Positions 21,733 to 33,709 of a stretch of DNA of 64,000 nucleotides are shown piece after piece. How positions within the stretch are numbered: position 1 is the stretch's first letter; each line of letters begins with the position of its first letter. The notes below the pieces were generated by a model that was given only the letters and a program-made list of their open reading frames with translations, made no database searches and was not told the DNA's origin. Where the stretch lies: NCBI GenBank assembly GCA_029945375.1, contig CM057063.1, positions 1,116,001 through 1,180,000 of the forward strand. The letters run 5' to 3'. The stretch comes from Agaricus subrufescens. Lineage: Eukaryota; Basidiomycota; Agaricomycetes; Agaricales; Agaricaceae. The position numbers and the translations under genes were made by a program.

Positions 21733-24393
21733 TCAAGAGACCTGGATTCCTCTCGCCCCGACTCCGATAGTAGGCGCAAGTGGTCCATCCACACCATGAC
21801 AATCAGCTTGACCCGTCTCCACTTTCAGATTATTATACCGGGCGCTCTTACCACCCAGGATATCCCAAACATTGTCAACCCAATCAACCACATCCCTAGC
21901 CATTTCTCGGCCCTGCCTCTCCCTTTCAGTCAACCAACCATAAATCTTATCACCACCACCACCTGGTAATTGCGTTTGTGCGTGAAAGTCTAGTTCCTTC
22001 TCCTTCTTTCTTTGTTTCATTTCTTGACCCCTCAGATAAGCTTCTTCAACCGATTCGGCCCATTCACCGTTTTCGTATCCCGACCTGGAGAGTTCGATAC
22101 CTACACCTTCTTGATCGAGATACATGCGAAGTCCGTGTTCTTCAACGAAGAGTGGTCGTGAGACTAAACAAAAATATTTCGCTGTTTTAGTAGGTTGTTC
22201 TTTTAGAAAAAGCATGTTTTTTTTCTTTCTTACCGTAAACGAAAGGAGTACAAGCGTCTACACATTCTGAAGTCATTCCATATCCCTGAGTTAAATCATT
22301 GAGTTTATACTGAAGCCAGACTGAAATTCAGATGGGGAGGAAGAGGGTGAACTCACAAGTTTACCAAGAACGACATCCCCAGTGGCAATCAAGTCAGGCA
22401 TGTAAACGTCCCTCGGAGCAACGTAGAACCCTTCAGGCAAACCGCCCTCTTCATTCTCTGCATTCCATTGTTCTTTACTCACACCACAAATGACCGCGAT
22501 CCAATTATCATCGGGTAATAATCCATTTCCTGTTGAGAGATTATCGTCTAGACTTTGTGCTTCTGATAAGGAAGACGCATTTGAGATATGGGTAGATGGG
22601 AGTGCGGTATTGGTTGTAGCGTCGGGCTTGGGAGTTGGTGGGATCACACACATATCGGGAAGATTTGCATCGCCTTCTAGTTTCGGGTGTGCGTTTAGAC
22701 TTGGTGTACGTGAGTGCTTGCTTGCAGGAGGTGCACCAGGAATTAGGATATGGGAAGAAGTAGCGAGTCTTCGATGTTGATGCATGTTATAATTGCTCGG
22801 AAGAGTATGCCTTCGCTTGGCCATCGCTTCGACTCCACTAATGAGAGTAACTCTCTGATCTTCGGTTTCCTTGTGGCTGGTGATTTCATTGTGGACATTA
22901 CGAGAGTAAAATTCGAGATTGTTCTCGCATGAAAAACGAGCCTTTCGTGGTGTGAGTTGCGGCGCCATTTCAGTAGGTCTAGATTTGGTGCGAGTTTGGA
23001 GGCCTTTATTGACAGCTTCGAGATCTAGTGGAACTGTTTGCGTGCGGGGTATACTATTAAGATCTCGGGAAATCAAAACTGATCTATCCAGACTTGTAGA
23101 AGCTTTATGAGGGCTTCTGTATCCCCTGGAGGACCGCTTGCTTGGAGAATGATTATGTTCAGATACAACGCTATCAGCATCAATGGCAAGGCCTCTAGAG
23201 GGTAGAAGAGCCAAAGTCTCCTGACTGGAGAAGCGGCTTGGCAGACGACTGCCCGTTCGACTGTTGCCCGGACGCTTGAAGACTTGGCCGCCAAAGGAGA
23301 CAACAAGGATCTTCATTCCCATAAAGTCAGGAAAACCATTCTTATGCAAGAATGCGGCTCGTCCTTCTGGAGTATATATACCAGGTGTGGGGGGTCTAAC
23401 GAGAAGAGGCGCTGCGCGAATGGAACGAGGTATCGTGACATTTGAGTCTGGAAAGGGTATGGGTGCTCGCAGCTGTTGACTGGTCAAGGGAGAGAGGAGG
23501 TACGTCTTAACGTAATCATAGAATCTATTGAGAGTAGGATCGACCCATTGAGATGAAGGTAGGGCTGGCTGAGCAGGGAATGACGGAATTGGTATGTAGC
23601 CCGGGAGCCGCAACAGGAGGTCGGCATGCTGATAACCTTCGTGCAGCTGTGCTACAAGGGGTTTGAGGGATGATTCCGGAATAGGAACGTCGGGAAGTAG
23701 CTGCTCAGAGGCGGATGATGATATACTGGTACCTATCGACGACGAGGGAGAGAGCGTGCTGCTGGAAGGAGTGATATGAACTGGAGTAGGAGCGTCCACG
23801 AGAGATGTGGCGAGGTAGCTATAGACAGAGTCGAATGTAAAGTTCGTGATCAAGATTGAAGGGATGCCGGCGGACTTGGCGGCGAGGCTGGGAGGGTCGG
23901 TGTCATCACTATCAATCGAGCCTGAAAGAGCACTCACCAGCCAAGAAACGCGGCATCACTAAGGACGCAGTTGGCGCGTATCTCCCTGAGCCAGGCACGT
24001 TCGCGGTCGAGCATGACATCCTTTTTGGCAAGGAAGTCTTCTAAAACGTGGAAGCTCTTCTGCCGATCTACGCGGTAGCTGGGCGGCGTGCGTGAGAGAG
24101 ATAAGGATGGATTACGGAAACGCTTACGCCAATGGCTGGACGATGACGGGGTCGATTTCTGCAAAGCGGTAGAGGGCGCCGCAGGCTATGCTGTCGGCGA
24201 AGACATGGCGCGGGGCGGAAGAGACGATGTGGACGGTCAGCCGGCGGGCGAGGGGAAGCGAGAGGAGATGGCGGGTGAAGGCAGAGACCCTTGTGGCGTG
24301 TCCGTAGCCTGCGCGGTGTGAGCTGGGAGACAGTGCGGCGGGAAGGGGCGTACCGTGTCCTGAGCAGTAGTAGGCAAAGATGAGGGGATCCAT
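21733..24393 (-). CDS. Stand-alone glycosyltransferase-like protein related to the N-terminal half of L-arabinokinase
   Basis: The start MDPLIFAYYCSGHG (24393) splices across a 45-nt intron to give the Rossmann entry GHGYGHATRV, followed by VHIVSSAPRHVFADSI. Later exons give YRVDRQKSFHVLEDFLAKKD, WLREIRANCVLSDAAFLGC, and LAAKSAGIPSILITNFTFDS. The C-terminal donor-site half has GYGMTSECVDACTPFVYVSR then PLFVEEHGLRMYL. This order (GHGxGHATR, V-T/S-x-AP, SD, TNFxxD, GYGxxSE, TPFxYVxR) is that of the GT-B-like N-terminal domain of plant L-arabinokinase and related proteins. No galactokinase-type kinase domain follows. A disordered Ser/Pro/Arg-rich insert of about 200 residues interrupts the fold (about 22560-23300). 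The substrate is unknown and catalytic activity unproven. Confidence 0.75.
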
Positions 24394-24500
24394 GGGAGAC
24401 GGTGGGAGCAACTGCTGGTCGATAACTAGTCCGGACCTTAACCCTAGACCGGGGGATGCGGCGAGCCACGAGCCTCCGCAGATCTCTGCTCCCCCACACA
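24394..24500. promoter_or_regulatory. Compact bidirectional promoter, glycosyltransferase-like / paladin-like
   Basis: Just 107 bp separate the divergent start codons of the two genes. GC-rich with no obvious TATA box. It includes an aaccctagacc stretch near 24440. Confidence 0.45.
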
Positions 24501-27500
24501 ATGGCTCGCAGGCAGCCCGCCTTCCTCGATGTCGCCCCGGGCCACAGTCTTCGCGCAAGCTCCGCCCCGCCCACCGGCCCCCGCAAGCACACTCTCCCTC
24601 CCCCTCCCCCCTCCGCCACTCGATCCTCCTTCGAGCCACATCGCTATCAGACGGACCCATACCCCTCTCCCAGCGGGAACGGGCACGGTACAACTTCTCT
24701 CGATCTTATGAACTCTCTGCAACGCTCCGAGGGTGCCGTTGTAAAGACCAGGTCCGGAAGCGTGCTCTCTCGCGGCTTCATCCTCAAGACAGATCATTAT
24801 CCGTCGGGTGCGTCTATTCAATCCACGATGTCCACCTATCTTCCACTCACAGCCCGTCAGGCCGTGCCCTTGACCTCGACCTCAACGTGCACGGTGCACC
24901 CAACTTTCGTTCTCCTCGTGTAGGTGATCTCAACGTCTTCGGCGTTGCCCAGCCACGGACGCAAGGCCTGCGTGCCATCTTGTCTATTCTTAGATGTCGC
25001 CCCAATACACCCAACCCGTCTCATGTGGTATGGTTTTCGACGCGTGAGGAGCCCATCAGTGAGTCTCTGTCACGTCCCAAGTACTCTCCGAGGCTCATGC
25101 TCTCTATCCAGTCTATATCTCCGGCCGTCCCTTTGTATTTCGGGATGCTGCCGAACCACGTCGTACTCTCAACATCTCCGATCGTGCCGAAAACCTCGAG
25201 GCGATTGAGACAAGACTGAAGAATGACATTCTGCAGGAGGCCGCTAGGTAGGACAATACTGGCACCTGCATATATCTAGTGATAACCATCTCGGAACAGA
25301 TTTGGGGGCGTTATTCTGACGCATAACGAAGTTGGTTAGTACGCTTATTGAATACATACTCAAAAGCTGATTCTTTCCTTTTCAAGCCACTGACACAAGT
25401 GGCGATGGTCCCATACTCCCTACTTGGACTAGCGTCGATAATAATAATGTCAAGACCTCTCGCGAGTTATGGGAGTCCATGAAGAAGGATGGATGGAACG
25501 TTGACGTATGTGCCGCTACAATATCTACATTTCCCGCGCATATTAACAGTTTCATGACCCTGACTCATAGTACTATCGGTATGTACCTTTCTGAGTAAGA
25601 GCTCGCCTCGTCTTTATCGCAAATCGTCAGAATTCCTATTGCCCCGGACCGTCCCATAGAGGTAAACTCTACCCTCATTTTTGGTAATATATGCTTATAT
25701 ATTTCAGGACAACTACCTCGATGCGTACCTACGGGTTATCCGTGATACTGATCCATTACATACATCCTTGGTCTTCAATTGTGGTATGGGCGCAGTACGA
25801 ACAACTTTTGCCATGGTAGCTGCGTTGATCGTAAGACGGAAACAACTGGTTGAGCGAGGGTTTGCAGATCCGTTCAGTATGAGCCCTGGCCCCCCCAGTG
25901 GCCTACTAGTAGGCTCAGATACAGCAGTACGTTTCAATCTCTCAACCTCACTCAAACCACGCTGATCCTCACCTTCGTCAGCCTGCTACCCCTCCACAGG
26001 CGAGCGTGAACAACACATGTACTCCGGACAACGAATTCTGACCTCGTTCCCAGACCGAATCTAGACTCATTATGGCACTAGAACAAGCTAATGCACAGCA
26101 AGAGTATAGCAAGTCCCTTTTGCGCCTGACGTATCTTCTTCAACAATGTATGTGATGAGAAACTTTCCTTGATTTCCAGTTCTGATGCATCCTATCTAGC
26201 TCTCAAGAATACCAACTCCCAGTCTGCTATAGAGCTATTGCTGAATCAACCCACACTCCTCGAGAACTTACGGAAGGCCCATCAAGGCAGTTATGGTATC
26301 ATACTCAGTTTGCTTGGATGTCTTGATCACGGTTTGAGGGCAAAGAAGTTGGTGGACAAGGTTATCGATGCCAGTGCGTGCTGAACCATTAGTTTTGCGC
26401 GGCCAGGCTGACCAATTATCACATCCAGCCGATCAGGTAACAAACTTACGGGAAGATATCCTGAATCACCGGTTACTGTATTCCCTCACAAGCCTGGACG
26501 ATGAACAAGGTGAAATATATCTGAGCAAAGCAGCCCGGGCCCTAGAGAAATAGTGAGCCTCCAATCCCCACATCATACTTCATTTCACTCATCCATCAAT
26601 GTTCAGTTTCTTCATGATTGTTTTTGCAAGTTTCGTAGAGGCATCTGACAAGGATTTCACTCAATCATTTTTGGACTGGATTACGGTGAGCCATTTTTCA
26701 AGGCTACGTGGGATATAAATTTATCGCTATTATAGGCACGGACGGAAATTGGGAAGTATGTCTTTTGATTTCGCTAAGCGTCAATCATTTTAACTCTTTA
26801 TTAAAGTCAAGTACGCTTCCTACGGAAAACTTTTGGCTCAAAACTTCATGTGTTCGCCCCAATCAATGATCTGTCTTCTTTGTCCAAGTCGGGTTCTGAA
26901 TCTCGCTCACTTGTTCCTGGGAAAAAGAATGATATGGCGATTGCTGGCGGCCAGATCCTTGGTGATGAATATACTGACCACGTCATCAAAGTATGTGCAA
27001 TTTCATGTCGTAAATCTTGGACTATAGCTCTAATCTTCCTTCACGCAGAACAGGAGCGGAATAATTCTCCGTGAAAGGTATCTCCTGCTGTATTCTCAAA
27101 TGGCTCGACCCGTTAAAATCGTCGCTTTTAAGTACGCTTCTCAAATCCGACCAGTGGTCACGCAGGAAAACCGTCGAAGGTTCAATTCGTGGCGCTATCA
27201 ATTTCCGGCAGATACCCCATTCCAATATCTATGCCCTTGGTCAACCTACAGTTGAAGCTGTGGATGAGGTAATCTCAAGGATTAAACATGCCCATGGTTC
27301 TGCTCCGAGGATTGTTTGGATCACGCTGCGGGAAGAACCAGTCGTTTACATCAATGGAGCTCCATATTGTTTGAGAAGGGAAGGGTTCTCGCTGAGGAAT
27401 ATGAAAGGTGAGTTGAATTTGAATATCTATGTGAAAATTGTTTCTGAGGTGACTTGCAGATTATGGTGGGATTTCTGCATCTAGGCTTGAGATTCTTGAG

Positions 27501-30434
27501 GAACGCCTCAAAGATGATGTCATTGCCGAATCTATGGCATTTGGAGGCAGGTAGGTGTAGTCACAATCGATACTCAAGCGCTCTTCCTGACAACTTGGAT
27601 TAGGGTCCTCCTACACACAGAAACAGCAGACGGAACTGTCGTTCCAGTCTGGGAGGAAGTCTTACCAGAAAACGTCGCCGTTCTTAAGGATATAATGGAA
27701 TCACGAAATCAAGCAGATTCCATGACCCTTCAATACAACCGGGTTCCAATTACTGCGGAAAAACCACCTGATTTTGCTGACCTTAGCGAACTGATTGAAG
27801 TGGTTATGCGAACTTCGATGAACACTCCTATTGTTGTGAACTGCCAATTGGGTGGTGGTAGGAGTACGCTCGCGTCGATTCTTCTGGTGCTGATTCGGCA
27901 ATGGCTGGAGAATGCGCCAGCTGCTGCGCCGAATGTAGTGGGTGGAAAGAATTCGCATAGGTCTATGTCGATGACCATGACTGAAACCGCGGGATTCCAA
28001 AGACCAAAACCGAGGAAATCATACCAAGTTATCAATAGTATGTTGCCATTTCTGGAGTCATTTGCAAGGTTGTTGAGGTACCCCTCAAAATTTAGATCTT
28101 CTTCGAGTTGTTCGCAAAGGTCCCGCGATTAAGAGTACTGTGGATGATGCTATTGACCAGTGTTCTGCTGTTTATAACCTTCGGGACTCGATTGATATTC
28201 TACGTGTCAAGAGCGAAGAAGCGACAGACGAAGGACAGCGGAAGCTGTATGCTCAAAAAGGTGCATTCCGGACATATTCCATTGTTGATGTCAGCTGTTG
28301 ATAGTTGATTTGCAGGTCTTCAGAACTTAAGAAGATACTTTGAGCTTATCATTTTCCAATCATACCTCCAATCTATAATTCCAGATACTATGCAGTCATT
28401 TGAAAGTGTAGAGACCTTTGTCAAGGATCGTCCGGGTAAGAATTTTTGCAACAGTTTGTTATTGCTATGGTTATGGTTCTGACATACATTTGGTGCTAGT
28501 TATTAAGACATTTGAGAAAGAAATGATGTCGGGTGGTTTGAGTGCTTTACAACCGCTTACAGGATTTGCTGCTAAGGGTGACATGGCTAACCCGGATGAG
28601 GAGACACAAGTAGTCATGAGTCGCTCTGGGAGCATACTTTCGGCTTCGACTATCCTGAAGAGTGATTTCTTCTCGAATTTACAGAAGATGACTTTACCAG
28701 AGTATGTATTAGAATCTTGGAGTTGAGATACTGACCCGAATGTTTTTATAGGCGTATAGAAGGAGCGCCGAACTTTAGGAGGGTATCGTTGACTTTGAGA
28801 CCGATTTCGTCTCAGGCACCGGGATCGGATGCTATAGATTTTGCTGTGGATGATTCTGAGAGAGGTCGGATGGTTTGTGGAAGGTTGGTCTTTTGGATAT
28901 GGCTTTCCTTTGGTGTTTACATTTTATTGATTTCTTTGACTCAAGTGGGATGCCAACTGTAGAGGGGTTAGTTTTTTACTATTCGGTTGCTTATATCACT
29001 GACATCATCCTAAATCAGTCTCAAGCGTGCGTTGCAGCGTGTTGATGCTGGGCCTAAAGGCAAGAACATGGTGTTTTGGACTTCATTGCGAGAGGTAACT
29101 GGAGCGCGTACATGGTCAAATTTGTCAAATTCACTGACCAACTTGCAGGAACCTGTTATTTACGTTGCTGGTCGGCCTCATGTCCTTCGTCTTGTCAACA
29201 AACCTCTTGAGAATGTCGAGTAAGTTGATCAGTCATATTCTTTATAAAAGGAGCTGGTACTCATTTTGGTTTAGAGCGACGGGTGTAACTACAGCTGTAG
29301 TAGAATCTATGGAAGAAAGTTTCAAGAAGGATGTACTTCGTGAAGTGATAGCAGGAGATGGGCGTATTCTTTTACATGATGAAGTTGAGGAACGGCCTGG
29401 GGTGTTTTCGATTATTCCTATCTGGGAGATAGTCACTGAGGATGATATCATGACGCCAAGAGACGTATTTGAACTGATTAAGAAAGAAGGGTATAAGGTG
29501 AGTAACATTTGAGATTTCTCACTGGGGTGCAGTGATGAATGTATTACTATTAGATTGACTATGGCCGAATTGCGATTGTAAGCTCACTGATTACAACTTT
29601 TTCCCGCCTAACCGCTAACCCATTGACTTAATTTTTATAGACTGATGAGCAAGCCCCTTTACCCGTTGCTCTTTCACAACTATTGGAAAGAGTTCACTCA
29701 GGCCCACCTGCAGTCGGTGACTTTATCTTTAATTGCCAGATGGGGCGAGGCAGGACAACGACTGGGATGGTTACAGCCTGTGTAATAGCATCCACACAGC
29801 AATGGACCTCTCAGGAGCAACAACTTGCCGAGCACGAACCGATAACTGAAGTGGAGATCTATGACCCCATTGATGGTCCTGATGAAGATGAAGCATATCT
29901 ACAAGGTGCCGTGAATGTTTATTGACCATCATGTTTTTGAATATTTGGTAACAAAATTAATTTGAACAGGAGAATATAAGACGATATTACATCTTGTTGG
30001 CGTTCTATCTCATGGCAAGGTTGCGAAGCGGCTTACGGATCGTGCTATTGACTTGATGCAAGACGTTCAGAATTTACGAAAGGCTATATATGAGTACGGA
30101 CTAAAGTTCCTCCCAAAAAAAAAAGGTCACTCACGTGAAGGTGATACAGTTATAAGCTCAAGGCCGAAGCCTGTGAGAAAGGCAGTGCCAAGGAACGAAA
30201 CCTGAGAAACACAACCGTGAACTACCTGTAAGTGTCCCCCTGTAAATTCTATTAATGCCCTGATGACGCTCAAACTGTCTCCCTGGAATTAGATATCGCT
30301 ACGGTACGCTTATAGCATTCGCCAATTATCTAATCGAGAGAAGAGAACGGGGCGGAACGCATGTTACATTTCCGGAATGGTTACACGAGCATCGGGAAAT
30401 TACGAAATTGCTGGAACGGAGATCCCTCGATTAG
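24501..30434 (+). CDS. Paladin-like protein with three PTP-like phytase (CX5R) modules
   Basis: Large multi-exon gene (more than 25 small exons) for a paladin-type protein, the PTPlike_phytase/inositol-hexakisphosphate-domain family. Each module opens with a similar strand: VVKTRSGSVLSRGFILKTDH, then NRSG-type IILRE..LLKSDQW, then SRSGSILSASTILKSDFF. Each has an EEPVxYI(N/A)GxP element (EEPVVYINGAPYCLR; EPVIYVAGRPHVLR) and a CX5R loop: CGMGAVR (25780-25800), CQLGGGR (27842-27862), CQMGRGR (29734-29754). The third module carries ITDEQAPLPVALSQLLERV upstream of its loop. The C-terminus is helical (YGTLIAFANYLIERRERGG) and ends ERRSLD with TAG at 30432-30434. The start is the ATG at 24501 (MARRQPAFLDVAPG). 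Known for the family: animal paladin has been linked to phosphoinositide phosphatase activity and receptor signalling. Substrate here is inferred only. Confidence 0.85.
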
Positions 30435-30648
30435 ATATTAGGGCAACGGTATAGATTTAAACGTGATTTCTTTTTTGTTTTTGTGTTTTTTGATCCGTTG
30501 TCGGTATAATTACAAATTAATAGCAGCGGAAATATATAAGATCAATCGTCCACGCGATTTGGGAGTATTACTACTACATGGTAGTAAGAAGTTGTTCAGG
30601 TTAATAATACTTAGAAAATAATAAGTATAATTAGGGTGGGTAGTATAA

Positions 30649-31403
30649 TCAGTCGACATTGCGACCAGACTGTAAAACGACGGTGGCGACGATTGCCATC
30701 TCTAGCAATCCACCTTGGATAGCTTCAGTCGTTATATCTAGAGTGACAGTACCTGACTGTCGTTGTATCTTCAGCACTTCTTGTGAAGGTGGCTGGTTAT
30801 ATCGGTGCAACTAATGCAGTGAGCCGGAGTGGGATCAGCCGGGTTTTGATACGTAAAAATATAAGTGTCACTTACGTGAATGGCATCACCAACGGGTGAC
30901 CAAACATATCTAAGCCCTTTACTGTCCATGGTCCGAAAACTGGATTTAAGGAACAGTCAGTAAAAATGTGACTAAACATTCTTGTCCAGGTTTTTTTACC
31001 TTTGATCCTGTGAAAGAGGAATCCAGCCGGAGATGGATTGCGGAGGTATAATGCCGGTGATTTGAACGGTAGGTTTCTGCCTCCATTCGATGACGGCTAG
31101 GACTTCCTCATCATATCTTTTGAACACTGTAACGTGTGGCAGTTTATTCAAATCCGTGACGATGCTGACGTATTTTCTAGAGGATGGGCCGTATACAGTA
31201 CAGTTGAGGATGCTGGCATTGGAGTATGTGAAGTGGAAAAGAAGATGTTGGGAGGGTTTGTTTAGGTCTGGATATGGGTAGGGCAATGCACCGAGGAGGC
31301 TGGGTTGGGTTTCGCTGGAGTTTGGGGAACGTTCGAGGTTTATGGTTGCTGGATTAGCGGGATTGTACCAGCCTCCTTGAGCGTATGGGTTGTTGGTGTA
31401 CAT
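30649..31403 (-). CDS. DUF6593-like (tubby-C-like) small protein of basidiomycetes
   Basis: Exon 1 starts MYTNNPYAQGGWYNPANPAT with a disordered leader, then a beta-rich domain (HLLFHFTYSNASILNCTVYG, YVSIVTDLNKLPHVTVFKRY, VLAVIEWRQKPTVQITG). After an intron come FRTMDSKGLRYVWSPVGDAI, and then LHRYNQPPSQEVLKIQRQSG with a helix ending VATVLQSGRNVD, TGA at 30649-30651. The pattern of a small beta-barrel with a YxWxP-type strand and a final hydrophobic helix fits DUF6593 proteins, which are often multicopy in mushrooms. Biochemical function is unknown. The family call rests on layout and motifs recalled by eye. Confidence 0.65.
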
Positions 31404-33709
31404 TGCTTGTTATAATTAAAAAGTGAAGAGAAAAGAGAATACCGTCTATGAGGAAACGAAGAGAGAAAGGGAGACTGTTGTGTTGATATGTTGGAGGGAG
31501 TTGAGGTACGCGAGTTATTATATACTCCAAGGTCCATACAGAAGTATTGGCGTTGAAGTGCGTATAATTACCTTTGATTCAAATGGGTCATCGAAACATC
31601 ATGGGCAATGATTCATCTAGAGATCTACTACTAAGTTTGTTCTTTCTTTCTTGAAGTGAGTCAGCGTATCGAAATCCTGAGAGCCCTCGACCGACGTGCC
31701 CGGGACACCCATTTTCATGAAACGGCAGAGGCTCTGTAAAAGTATAGCAAGCAATACCGAGTCATAGTTCGGTTGGCTGTGGGCGTAAAAAAGGCGGCGG
31801 GGGAAAGTTGACGACATCTGTTGCACTGGAATAAACCACAACTTGACGGCGATCCCCAAACGGCGAGAATAAATAGAACCCGTGGTGTGTTGAATGATTA
31901 GCCGGGATAAGGCTGAGCCTGGAAATTGAACCGAACTTGAAGCTAGACGATGCTTGAGCTGAACAGTAGGTAAGGAGTTATAATACCGGTTTCAAGAAGG
32001 AATGGATTTAATTGCATTTATTTTTATCGCCGTAAGCGTGCTTGATTCACACGTTCCCTAACTGAACATATCAGCTTTTTTCGTGTGATGCTCGGCGGTT
32101 TATTAGATCACAGAATGGTCTGCCGCGTGCTCCATGAGATTTCAGTCAATGTGCGAGTTTTTCCTCAGTGTACTAGTACCTCATACCCTATACCTGCGAT
32201 TACCGAGAATCCCGTATTTTCAAAAGCACGATGATATAGCAGAAACCTTTTAAGGTTCCCAATCAGTACAGCTTCGGAAAACCTTAGTAAGTCACCGAGT
32301 ATGCGCCCTATATCAGTCTGACTGCTTACGTTGACTAGTAACTCGAGCGTTAAAGGTGCTCACATGCTGAAAGACCCAAAGCAATGGTGCACAAAATTTT
32401 GGTATCATTTCTCTTCACACTTCTTAATCTCCGAGACTGGAGACAACATGAGCGAATCAAACTTATGTCGAGGAATTTCAATTGTTTAAGCATTGCCCAT
32501 CATTTTACTCACAGTATGCGAGTATAGAACATTGCCTTTAGGAGCTCAAGAACAGCCCAGGTGTGAATTTCGAATACACTATCCCTCGGGCATGCACTGA
32601 TTATCAGTAAGTTCAATGCGCAGCCGAATACTCCTATCAGGAACGACTATACACTGGTAGACAGGCGGCCACAGGCGGCGGTTCCCATTGTCTCGTACCT
32701 CACTGTAGAGTTCAGCGGCAAGCTCCCTGAGTTTTTTTGTAGGAATGCGCCGCGGCCCTATTGGACAGGAGACAGCTCCCTACCGATTGGGTGTAGTAAA
32801 CGGTCCCAAAATCCGCAGTCACTCAATAGGTGTCCAATCCGCCGAGTACATAGGCTATTGGAGTTTACGCGATGTTCAGTGTCGTAAGATTCTATAAGCT
32901 GACTACATATTCAGCCTGGTGACTGTTACTGTAAGCATGTCGCTCATAGTTGGTAGCTAAACACTTTAAGATGGTTCTGTCGTGTCTCATAAGCGCAACG
33001 GTTACTTGACCCAATGAGGCTTACAGTTGCACTGAAAAAGTCATATCTGATTCGATATCTTATGAAGTATTCTGTCATGACTACTGGACAGATGTCGTGT
33101 AGCCTGCGTCATGATGACAAAGCGTGAGGAATTATTATTACAGAGTAAGCAATAACAATGACGATCCAAGGCCGGCCCACCCTGACCGAGTCTAAGTTAC
33201 AAGATTAGAAGCGTAGTTTTGCTTTCCGGTATCGCTAATTCAGATGATCAGGCCGATCCGTCATTCTAAATGTAGAACTTGCCCAATGCCCATATCTATG
33301 TCCTTTAGCACTAGGTAACCACGTTTTGTGTCATAGCTCCCGAATCAAGTTACCCCATGGTCGAGACTGCTTTCCGGTTCAAAACTACGTACAGTCCATT
33401 ACGAGATAAATTGGATGCATGTGATTAATCTCTCAGAGTCAACTTGTCAAGCGTTGGATTACGGAAATTCATCATTAATCTACAACAGTCCTGAGATAAT
33501 GCCTAGTAGCGATCATCGAAAGGCCCAGGTGGAAACCAGTGAGAACTCGAGATCATCATTTGTGTGGCTGAAACCCAAGTGTTCACCGTGCCTGCAACAT
33601 TCGACTCAGGGCATAAAATGGAAAACAAGGATCAAAGGTGTATTATGGGTATAGATCATATATCGCGTAACATAATCCCGGGTTCAAAGCCCACGTATAT
33701 GTGTATCTG
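31404..33709. other. Largest gene-empty stretch (2.3 kb)
   Basis: No exon chain, domain, tRNA or transposon was recognised on either strand. The longest open frames are about 80 codons (31617-31859 minus, 33415-33654 plus) without coding features. Around 32758-32870 there are several near-copies of ctattgg/tgtccaat in both orientations, a weak inverted pattern. It may hold promoters of the flanking minus-strand DUF6593-like gene, a non-coding RNA, or a decayed element. Confidence 0.4.

Noticed and set aside
24068..24693. Long overlapping frames on both strands around the glycosyltransferase-like/paladin-like start region
   Set aside because: High GC content opens several frames. Only the spliced frames beginning at 24393 (minus) and 24501 (plus) carry recognisable motifs.
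33111..33185. C box-like ATGATGA followed about 65 nt later by CTGA, suggesting a C/D snoRNA
   Set aside because: There is no terminal stem next to the boxes and no clear C'/D' pair; such short boxes occur by chance in 2.3 kb.
33677..33697. TPsiC-like string gggttcaaagccc suggesting a tRNA
   Set aside because: The flanking bases do not form a five-pair T stem of proper length, and no acceptor, D or anticodon arm could be found upstream.
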